From positions 1-12,085 of the forward strand of contig JADHXF010000050.1 of NCBI GenBank assembly GCA_016783105.1: a DNA stretch of 12,085 nucleotides, given 5' to 3'. The notes under the pieces were generated by a model. That model was given only the letters and a program-made list of their open reading frames with translations. It did no database searches and was not told the DNA's origin. Within the stretch, counting starts at the first letter, position 1. Each line of letters opens with the position of its first letter. Positions 6,176 to 12,085 of the stretch are shown in pieces. Made by a program: the position numbers and the translations under genes. The DNA comes from Dehalococcoidales bacterium. Lineage in GTDB: Bacteria > Chloroflexota > Dehalococcoidia > Dehalococcoidales > RBG-16-60-22.

Positions 6176-7813
6176 ATGAACGAAATAGAATATGTTAAAG
6201 ATTTAAAACCCGGTGCAATTTGGGCTCGTGTATCGACACATGACCAACACGAGACTTCTTTGCCTAGCCAAGTTGAACGCTGCCGACAAAAATTAACGGA
6301 ACTCGGCTATACAGTTGTTCATACCTTGGAGGCTGACTGGTCATCAATGGACTTAATTAGTTGCCCTAAATTTCAGGAACTATTGCAATTAGTCAGGAGC
6401 CGTGTCGTAGAAGCAGTGGCGGTTTTAGACAGGGATAGACTAGAAGCTCATGGATTGCAAAGACTTGTATTTTTGTCAGAATGCAGAGATGCAGGGATTG
6501 AACTAATCATTTGCCAGGGACCTCCGATTTTGGACGGGCCGGAAGGTCAAATTGTAGAATTGGCACTCGCAATTGGGAAGGAGAGAAGCGTTATGCGGGC
6601 GAGAACTGGCAGTGCTGATGGTCTGCGCGATAGAGTAGTTATGCGACATAAGCCACCTACATACCGCAACCCCTACGGCTATCAATGGGATAAGGGAAAC
6701 AACCGTTTAGTACCAGATTACAATTGGGAAAATGTGAAGCTGATTTTTGATTTGGCATTGGGTGGTGCAACATACGGTGCTATTATTGATGAATTAAAAA
6801 CACGTGGCATAAACTCCCCCTCGGGTCAACCGATATGGAACAAAACGGGACTTTCATATATACTCCATAACCCGGTCTATGCTGGCCAATATCACGCTCT
6901 TAAAGCTAAAGCAGTGGCACCAAAAGAGAGGCGCGGCAAGACTAGCGGCAACAGTTCATGTAAGCGACTGGTACTCGATGAAACAGTGTACGTCCGTGAA
7001 ATCCAAATCATTGAACCACCGATTACTTGGGAACAAAGACTCCAGATTTTAGACCAATTGGATAAACATCAAAAATTAAGTCAGCGGAACGCAAAGCGCG
7101 ATTATTTACTTCGAGGATTTATCCGGTGCATGGAGCACAGAGGTAAAAAGGGTGAGCCCCGTATATTTCACGGGCGGCCACATTACAATTCTTATTGCTA
7201 TGTCTGCCCTGTTGGCGGCTGCCAGGTAGCATATCTCGACGGACCCGCTACGGATGAAAGTGCTAAATTGTTCACAAGAATACTCCTATCAATGAAGGGG
7301 AAGCAATTACGCCAATTTCTCGACAGTCAAAGTGGACACACCGAAAAATCGCTGTTAAATGAGCTACGCAGCCTAGATCTTAAACAAGAGAAACTAATCG
7401 ATAGACAAGTAAAATTAGAGGATGGTTTTCTTTCAGAACAGATACCCCCGGAAGTTCACTCCCGCTTATTGGACAAATATAGGGCGGAACGAGAATGGAT
7501 TGAAGAAAATAAAAGACTTACGTTAAATCAATTAGCCCAAATCAAGGATGTTAATAGCGCCATAGACAATATAGAAGAATTGTATAAAAAACTCCAGCAT
7601 AAACTTCATGACCTTTCTAACATTGAATGGCGGAAAGTCTTGGAAACCCTGGATTACCGTTTATTGGTTAATTTAAATACTCCAGTACTGAAGACAACGC
7701 CAGAAAATTTACGTAGAAAGTTACATACTGGTGGACAATACGCTAATGTGTCCAAAGAGTCATTAAAAAATATGGTATATAATATTGGGTTTAACATACC
7801 TGCGCCCGGCTGA
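6176..7813 (+). CDS. Large serine recombinase (integrase)
   Basis: A 545-aa site-specific recombinase of the resolvase/invertase superfamily that cuts and rejoins DNA to integrate or excise its element. The ATG at 6176 follows a modest ACAGGA site; an earlier TTG at 6149 is unlikely because it would sit at the transcript start. The N-terminal catalytic domain (about 12-150) has WARVST with nucleophile Ser20 and Arg18, and the conserved GKER block at 134-137. The DRL motif (87-89) is followed by Glu-Ala where most relatives have Ser-Arg, so the second active-site arginine appears replaced by Ala91. The recombinase domain (about 163-245) has PYGY and NPVYAG. A zinc ribbon spans Cys318-x2-His321 and Cys344/Cys349, and a long coiled coil follows (about 390-480). 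The last four codons and the TGA come from host comM DNA. Confidence 0.95.
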   Translation: MNEIEYVKDLKPGAIWARVSTHDQHETSLPSQVERCRQKLTELGYTVVHTLEADWSSMDLISCPKFQELLQLVRSRVVEAVAVLDRDRLEAHGLQRLVFLSECRDAGIELIICQGPPILDGPEGQIVELALAIGKERSVMRARTGSADGLRDRVVMRHKPPTYRNPYGYQWDKGNNRLVPDYNWENVKLIFDLALGGATYGAIIDELKTRGINSPSGQPIWNKTGLSYILHNPVYAGQYHALKAKAVAPKERRGKTSGNSSCKRLVLDETVYVREIQIIEPPITWEQRLQILDQLDKHQKLSQRNAKRDYLLRGFIRCMEHRGKKGEPRIFHGRPHYNSYCYVCPVGGCQVAYLDGPATDESAKLFTRILLSMKGKQLRQFLDSQSGHTEKSLLNELRSLDLKQEKLIDRQVKLEDGFLSEQIPPEVHSRLLDKYRAEREWIEENKRLTLNQLAQIKDVNSAIDNIEELYKKLQHKLHDLSNIEWRKVLETLDYRLLVNLNTPVLKTTPENLRRKLHTGGQYANVSKESLKNMVYNIGFNIPAPG

Positions 7814-8801
7814 TGGTTACCACCTTATCTTCCAGCGGCTGGCGCAGTACTTCAAGCAGAGAGTGGCCAAACTCGGGCAGCTCATCAAGAAAGAGCACGC
7901 CGCGGTGGCTGAGGCTGATTTCACCCGGCCTGGGCCAGCGCCCGCCGCCAACGAGGCCGGCATGGGAGATGGTGTAGTGCGGGGAGCGGAAGGGCCGCTG
8001 CCGTATCATGGGGGTATCCGCTGGGAGCAGCCCGCTCACACTGTAAATCTTGGTAACCTCCAGCGCTTCCTCGCCGGTCATCGGGGGCAGTATGGAGGGA
8101 AGTGCCCGTGCCAGCAACGTCTTGCCGCTGCCCGGAGGGCCGTTCATTATGACGTTGTGACCGCCGGCAGCGGCCACCTCCAGAGCCCGTTTCACATGCT
8201 CCTGTCCCTTGATTTCCGCCAGGTCGGTAAAGGGTATGATTGGCTGGTAAACGTCGAAGTCAGCTTCACCAGCTTTATATTCCGGAATCGTGATTTCGCC
8301 CTGAAGGTAGCCGACCAGTTGCGCCAATGAGGCGACAGGGATGATTCTCGCCCCTTCAATCATGGCGGCCTCTCTGGCATCAACTTCAGGCACGATAATG
8401 GTGTCAATGTTTTCCTCTCTGGCCAGGGCGACCATGGGCAGGATGCCGCGGGTGTGGCGCAGGCCGCCATCAAGCGATAGCTCACCGAGAAAGATGGTCC
8501 GGGAACCGTCAGCGTTCACCTGCTCCGAGCTGAGCAGAATGCCCATGGCCATGGGCAGGTCATAAGAAGGGCCGGCCTTTTTCAGGTCGGCCGGGGCTAG
8601 GTTCACCACGATGCGCTTCATCGGAAAGGTGAATCCGGAATTACGGATGGCGGCACGGACGCGCTCTTTTGCTTCCTGGACGGCGGCATCGGGCAGGCCG
8701 ACAATGGTCATGGCGGGCAGGCCGCTGGAAATGTCTACCTCTACGTCCACCAGATGACCTTCCAGCCCGACGACGGCGGCGGTTTTGACTTTGGCTAACA
8801 T
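7791..8801 (-). pseudogene. comM: ComM/YifB Mg-chelatase-like AAA+ ATPase, 3' end lost by insertion
   Basis: The frame gives 336 residues against about 500 in intact family members. The N-terminal substrate-like domain is present ([43 protein letters not shown]). So is the first part of the AAA+ domain, with Walker A GPPGSGKT at 221-228 and Walker B VLFLDE at 302-307. Family colinearity runs to TISRAQ (329-334); then two foreign residues and a TAA come from the element. The sensor and arginine-finger region and the C-terminal Mg_chelatase domain are gone, so ATP hydrolysis and helicase activity are very unlikely. In naturally competent bacteria ComM is a hexameric branch-migration helicase acting on incoming DNA. 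Its own promoter is intact, so a truncated protein may still be made. Confidence 0.9.
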
Positions 8802-8816
8802 GGTCTGATGCTACCT

Positions 8817-8845
8817 ATGTTACTGCGATGTTCCCGGTGTGTCAA
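8817..8845 (-). promoter_or_regulatory. Promoter of comM
   Basis: On the minus strand, a perfect TTGACA (8840-8845), 17-bp spacer (8823-8839) and TAACAT (8817-8822). Transcription would begin around 8810, only about 9 nt before the ATG, so comM may have a very short leader with no full Shine-Dalgarno. Confidence 0.65.
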
Positions 8846-8934
8846 AGCCGATTGATTACAGCACGGCATCATTATAATACAGCGGAAGGTCAACTGCCCA
8901 TTCCGGCGGTCAATGCCCCTGCTGGACGCTGTCT

Positions 8935-8963
8935 TTGAGCGTGATTTGGGGCTGTGATATAAT
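8935..8963 (+). promoter_or_regulatory. Promoter of prfA-prmC
   Basis: TTGAGC (8935-8940), 17-bp spacer, consensus TATAAT (8958-8963). The start would fall near 8970, about 15 nt before the prfA ATG. It is divergent from the comM promoter, and the two share the 183-bp intergenic region. Confidence 0.7.
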
Positions 8964-8984
8964 ACGAGTGAGGTCGTTGCTGTT

Positions 8985-10055
8985 ATGCTAGATAGGCTGG
9001 AGAGAATAGAACAGAGATACCAGGAGATAGAACGGCGGATGTCCATGCCTGAGGTCGCCTCCGACCTGAAGCAGTTACAGGAACTGGCACAGGAGAGGGC
9101 CGGCCTTGGGGAAGCGGTGGCTAAATACCGGGAATACAGGGCGACCTTAAAATCGCTGGCGGAAACCAGAGCGATGCTTGATGATGGTCTTGATGAGGAG
9201 ATGGCCGGGCTGGTCAAGCAGGAAATAGAGAAGCTTGAGCTGCAGCAGGCAGGACTGCTTGAGGAGCTCAAGATGGCCCTTCTGCCCAAAGACCCCAACG
9301 ACGAAAAAGACATCATTGTTGAGGTACGCGCTGGCGCGGGAGGCGAAGAGGCCGGGCTTTTTGCCGCCGACCTTTTCCGCATGTACAGTCGCTACGCCCA
9401 GCTGAAGGGCTGGAGAATAGATGTCATCAGCGTGAACGAAAGTGGCATCGGGGGTATCAGGGAAATCATCTTCGAGGTGAAGGGGAGAGGCGCTTACAGC
9501 CGGCTGAAATATGAAAGCGGAGTGCACCGGGTACAGCGTGTTCCGACAACCGAGTCCTCGGGACGCATTCACACCTCGACGGCGACGGTGGCGGTTCTGC
9601 CCAAAGCGGAGGAGGTTGATATAGAGGTTGACCCTGATGACCTGAAGGTAGACATTTTCCACAGCGGCGGTGCCGGCGGGCAGAACGTGAACAAGGTGGC
9701 CACCGCTGTCCGCATGACCCACCTCCCCACGGGCATGGTCGTTGTCTGTCAGGACGAGCGCTCACAGCTCCAGAACAAGCTGCGGGCGATGTCGGTACTG
9801 CGCTCCAGGCTCCTCGATACCGAGAGACGCAAGCAGGAGGAGAAAATCACCTCGCAGCGCCGCTTGCAGGTGGGCACCGGAGACCGTGCGGAAAAGATAC
9901 GGACCTACAATTTCCCACAGGACCGCATTTCTGACCACCGCATCAACCTCACGGTACGTAACCTGCCCCGGATTCTTGAGGGAGAGCTTGACGAACTGAT
10001 TGACGCGCTGGCCACCGGTATCCAGGCAAGACAACTCGAGGAACAGGTAGCGTGA
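8985..10055 (+). CDS. prfA: Peptide chain release factor 1
   Basis: A 356-aa protein of standard RF1 length. RF1 recognises UAA and UAG stop codons in the ribosomal A site and triggers peptide release. The catalytic GGQ motif is at 231-233 inside [12 protein letters not shown]. The stop-codon reading loop has PTT at 187-189 ([14 protein letters not shown]), the PxT signature of RF1 rather than the SPF of RF2. The N-terminal helical domain (1-105) and the [11 protein letters not shown] block (113-123) are intact. The ATG at 8985 matches the usual RF1 start. The Shine-Dalgarno is weak (GAGG at 8970-8973, far from the start), and no better start is available. Its last bases overlap prmC by 4 bp (GTGA), implying translational coupling. 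Confidence 0.97.
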   Translation: MLDRLERIEQRYQEIERRMSMPEVASDLKQLQELAQERAGLGEAVAKYREYRATLKSLAETRAMLDDGLDEEMAGLVKQEIEKLELQQAGLLEELKMALLPKDPNDEKDIIVEVRAGAGGEEAGLFAADLFRMYSRYAQLKGWRIDVISVNESGIGGIREIIFEVKGRGAYSRLKYESGVHRVQRVPTTESSGRIHTSTATVAVLPKAEEVDIEVDPDDLKVDIFHSGGAGGQNVNKVATAVRMTHLPTGMVVVCQDERSQLQNKLRAMSVLRSRLLDTERRKQEEKITSQRRLQVGTGDRAEKIRTYNFPQDRISDHRINLTVRNLPRILEGELDELIDALATGIQARQLEEQVA

Positions 10056-10897
10056 CCCTGAATCAGGTTCTTGCCCAGGTACGAGATGTTCTGGCGACAA
10101 ACAGTATTGAAGATGCGTCGCTGGAAGGTGAAATCCTGCTCAGGCAAGCACTCGGTATAGACCGGGTACGGCTGTATGCAAACCTTAATAGTGAGCTTAG
10201 CGCCGAACAGGAAAATGATTTCTGGCATCTGGTTCAGCGACGTCTAAGCGGTGAACCCACCGCTTATATTGCCGGGCACCGGGAGTTCTACGGCCTTGTT
10301 TTTTTTGTCGACCGTCGTGTTCTCATCCCACGACCCGAGACGGAACTGATGGTGGAAGAAGCCATCAGGCTGGCACAGACCCATAATATTGCTACCGTTG
10401 CCGATATCGGCACCGGCTGCGGCGCCATTGCTATCAGCCTGGCCGTGAACCTTCCCCGGATAAAGATTTACGCTTCTGATGTATCCGCTGGCACGCTGGA
10501 AGTGGCCCGCCTGAACTGCGAAAAACACGGCGTGGCTGGCCGAATACAATTGCTGCGTGGCGATATGCTGGCACCACTGGCGGAACCGGTCGACCTTATC
10601 CTGGCCAATCTACCTTACGTGACGGAACAGGAAGTCTCAACGTCTGCGCTCGCCGATTTTGAGCCGCGCCTGGCGCTGGATGGCGGTAGCGATGGGCTTG
10701 ATGGGATAAGGCGGCTGTGCGAGCAGGCCGCGGACAGGCTGAACCCTCAGGGCGGTATGCTGCTGGAAATCGGGTGGGGACAGGGCCGGGTGGTGACTAG
10801 CCTGATACGGCGCCATTTTCCGTCGGCACTGTTAGAGGTAATACCGGACCTGCGGGGCATGGAACGTGTCATCAGCCTGCGCTTGACACCGGGCTAG
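10052..10897 (+). CDS. prmC: Release factor glutamine methyltransferase
   Basis: A 281-aa SAM-dependent enzyme that N5-methylates the glutamine of the GGQ motif of release factors; its substrate RF1 is encoded immediately upstream. The N-terminal helical domain leads into [18 protein letters not shown] (67-84) and [13 protein letters not shown] (90-102), both hallmark PrmC blocks. SAM motif I is [11 protein letters not shown] (118-128). The substrate-binding tetrapeptide, normally NPPY, reads NLPY at 186-189. The GTG at 10052 overlaps the prfA stop. Length and all other blocks look normal, so I expect an active enzyme. The stop codon lies inside an 18-bp palindrome. Confidence 0.95.
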   Translation: MTLNQVLAQVRDVLATNSIEDASLEGEILLRQALGIDRVRLYANLNSELSAEQENDFWHLVQRRLSGEPTAYIAGHREFYGLVFFVDRRVLIPRPETELMVEEAIRLAQTHNIATVADIGTGCGAIAISLAVNLPRIKIYASDVSAGTLEVARLNCEKHGVAGRIQLLRGDMLAPLAEPVDLILANLPYVTEQEVSTSALADFEPRLALDGGSDGLDGIRRLCEQAADRLNPQGGMLLEIGWGQGRVVTSLIRRHFPSALLEVIPDLRGMERVISLRLTPG

Positions 10898-10911
10898 CCC
10901 GGTGCTAAATT
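10883..10911 (+). promoter_or_regulatory. Candidate promoter of etfBA inside the prmC end
   Basis: A perfect TTGACA (10883-10888) within the last prmC codons, 17-bp spacer, and a moderate -10, TAAATT (10906-10911, four of six). Transcription would start near 10918 and give a leader of about 40 nt to the etfB ATG. The spacer is occupied almost fully by the palindrome at 10887-10904. Confidence 0.5.
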
Positions 10912-10919
10912 AGTTTTTT
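10887..10919 (+). terminator. Possible intrinsic terminator after prmC
   Basis: CACCGGGCTAGCCCGGTG is a perfect 18-bp palindrome able to form a GC-rich stem of up to 9 bp (fewer with a real loop). It is followed after nine bases by six T's (10914-10919). The gap between stem and T-tract is longer than ideal, so termination may be partial. The same bases could be a protein-binding site, since they overlap the etfB promoter. Confidence 0.45.
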
Positions 10920-10957
10920 GGATTCTGGCGCTAATATTGCACATAAAAAGAGGTAAC

Positions 10958-11764
10958 ATGACCGTGAATATGATTGTCTGTGTGAAGCAGGTAATAGACC
11001 CCGAGGCACCGCCCTCGAGCTTCAGGGTAGATGAAGCCGGTAAAAAAGTGGTGGCGCCGTCGGGGGTGCCCCCCGTAATCAGCCCGTTTGATGAGAACGC
11101 CGTGGAAGCAGCCTTAAGGGTCAAGGATGCGCAGGGAGGTAAAATCACCATCCTCAGCATGGGTGTCAATCTGCTGCGCGAGGTGGTGAAAAAACCGCTC
11201 TCCATGGGTGCTGACGAGCTTGTTTTGCTTGAGGATGAGGCTTTTACCGATGGTGATAGCTGGTCGAACGCCCGCGCGCTGGCGATGGCCATCAAGAAAA
11301 TCGGTGAATACGACCTAGTTTTCTGCGGGCGACAGGCGGCCGACTGGGATGATGGTCAGGTGGGTTCGGGTATCGCCGAAATACTGGAATTACCCAGCGT
11401 TACCCTAGCCAGGAAGATAGACGCTGCCAATGGCAAAGCAGTGGTGGAGCGGGTAACGGCCGATGGCTACGAGGTCATTGAAGTATCGCTGCCGGCACTG
11501 ATAACGGTCAGCAATGAGCTTGGTGAAGCCCGCTACCCGACCATAAAAGGTATTATGGCGGCGAAAAAGATAGAGCCGCTTGTCTGGAAGCCCGCTGATA
11601 TTGGCCTTGAGCCGGCACAGACCGGGGCAGCGGGTCGTAAAATAAATCTGGAAAAACTGTACCAGCCGGTCCATGAGGGCAAGTGCGAGATAATCGAAGG
11701 GGAAAGCCCGGAGGAAGCGGGGGCCAACCTCGCGCTTAAGCTCCGGGAAGCAAAGTTATTATAA
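10958..11764 (+). CDS. etfB: Electron transfer flavoprotein beta subunit
   Basis: A 268-aa protein, family-typical in length. ETF is a soluble alpha-beta heterodimer that carries electrons from acyl-CoA and related dehydrogenases to a quinone reductase or a bifurcating partner. The start opens with MIVCVKQVIDPEAPP, followed by the DENAVEAALRVKD block. Its nucleotide-binding signature is CGRQAADWDDGQVGSGIAE, and the late LPALITVSNELGEARYPT segment is typical of the subunit. The ATG at 10958 is chosen for AAAGAGG four bases upstream; an in-frame TTG at 10937 lacks such a site. It is followed after 37 bp by etfA. Whether the alpha subunit carries the FAD motif of bifurcating ETFs cannot be seen here. 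Confidence 0.95.
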   Translation: MTVNMIVCVKQVIDPEAPPSSFRVDEAGKKVVAPSGVPPVISPFDENAVEAALRVKDAQGGKITILSMGVNLLREVVKKPLSMGADELVLLEDEAFTDGDSWSNARALAMAIKKIGEYDLVFCGRQAADWDDGQVGSGIAEILELPSVTLARKIDAANGKAVVERVTADGYEVIEVSLPALITVSNELGEARYPTIKGIMAAKKIEPLVWKPADIGLEPAQTGAAGRKINLEKLYQPVHEGKCEIIEGESPEEAGANLALKLREAKLL

Positions 11765-11801
11765 GGATAGCTTCTACCGTGATGTCTGGAGGTAATTAAT
11801 T

Positions 11802-12085
11802 ATGGCGGAATACAGGGGCGTTATGGTTCACGCCGAGGTTGCGGAAGGAAAACTGGCGGCCATGGCCACGGAACTCCTGGGTTGCGGTCGGGGACTGGCT
11901 GATGACCTTGGTGAGGAGTTAAGCGCCGTCATCGTTGGCAGCGGGGTAAGTGGTTTGGCCCAGGAAGCTTTCGCCTCTGGTGCGGATAAAGTATACCTCG
12001 TTGATGATGCTTTATTGCAGGATTACCAGACTGATGCTCATGTCCCGGTAATGGAGAAGGTGGTCAAACAGGCGATGCCCCGTAT
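11802..12085 (+). CDS. etfA: Electron transfer flavoprotein alpha subunit, N-terminal part
   Basis: The first 94 codons of the ETF alpha subunit, cut by the window end. The start is MAEYRGVMVHAEV. The ELLGCGRGLADDLGEELSAVIVG block and ASGADKVYLVDD match the N-terminal domain of the family. A strong GGAGGT (11788-11793) sits 8 bp before the ATG. The FAD-binding C-terminal domain lies beyond the window. It forms an operon with etfB and will pair with it. Confidence 0.9.
   Translation, partial: MAEYRGVMVHAEVAEGKLAAMATELLGCGRGLADDLGEELSAVIVGSGVSGLAQEAFASGADKVYLVDDALLQDYQTDAHVPVMEKVVKQAMPR

Larger units (their letters stand above)
2374..7798 (+). mobile_element. Integrated accessory element, right end in comM, left end uncertain
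   Basis: The right boundary is seen directly: comM is colinear with its family through codon CAG (minus strand, 7800-7802) and then loses homology. The junction therefore lies at 7798/7799, within a base or two. The large serine recombinase reads toward this junction, as is usual for elements that integrate with such enzymes. The left boundary is a guess, placed where the ThDP homology ends. The stretch is more AT-rich than prfA-prmC and carries an unknown ATPase module, a solitary CRISPR-like repeat and the recombinase. The comM 3' fragment expected at a clean left end is absent. The true element may extend beyond the window, or a deletion may have removed the old left end. Confidence 0.45.

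Noticed and set aside
2371..7798. Possible matching ends: GTTAACAACAG near 2370 versus GTTTAACATACCTG near 7789
   Set aside because: The match needs gaps, is short and AT-rich, and is not in the form expected for the two half-sites of a serine recombinase.
8852..8878. Second promoter-like pair TTGATT and TATAAT toward prfA
   Set aside because: The spacer is 15 bp, and the pair at 8935-8963 is better placed and spaced.
8795..9382. Serine-rich 195-codon frame antisense to prfA
   Set aside because: Shadow of prfA coding sequence; low-complexity composition and no start signal.

Overview
The window looks like a bacterial chromosome segment cut by a mobile element. The best taxonomic guess is Chloroflexota, class Dehalococcoidia. 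This is an inference from the gene mix (TRAP transporter, SDR, ThDP enzyme, prfA-prmC, etfBA) and the style of the proteins; no rRNA or tRNA is present to confirm it. The right third reads as GC-rich housekeeping DNA. The middle, from about 2.4 to 7.8 kb, is visibly more AT-rich and carries accessory genes.

Left flank (1-2373): the last 43 codons of a TRAP transporter large permease, then a complete short-chain dehydrogenase. Facing it is an acetolactate-synthase-like ThDP enzyme that has lost its N-terminal domain. Its reading frame continues with clear homology upstream of the first usable start, up to an in-frame stop at 2371-2373, so it is a broken gene.

Accessory centre (about 2400-7798): a probable three-gene operon holds a 72-aa unknown, a 205-aa winged-helix-like unknown and a 748-aa GHKL (Hsp90/MutL/MORC-type) ATPase. 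The ATPase has a coiled coil, two probable beta-sandwich segments joined by a polyproline linker, and a helical C-terminal domain. I do not recognise this pair as a named system; by its features and location it is a candidate defence or DNA-transaction module. About 0.58 kb without a convincing gene follows. It contains one solitary 32-nt sequence closely resembling a type I-C CRISPR repeat, with no second repeat and no cas genes. Next, behind a near-consensus sigma70 promoter, comes a large serine recombinase.

Right junction: the recombinase gene runs straight into comM (yifB, Mg-chelatase-like AAA+ ATPase), cutting it after the conserved ISRAQ block. The last four codons and the stop of the recombinase are host comM sequence. 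The missing 3' part of comM is not found anywhere in the window. Either the island extends left beyond position 1, or a deletion removed both the comM 3' end and the 5' end of the ThDP gene.

Right flank (8801-12085): the divergent promoters of comM and prfA, then prfA (release factor 1) overlapping prmC (its glutamine methyltransferase). A promoter/hairpin region leads to etfB and the start of etfA, the electron-transfer flavoprotein that takes electrons from acyl-CoA and related dehydrogenases.
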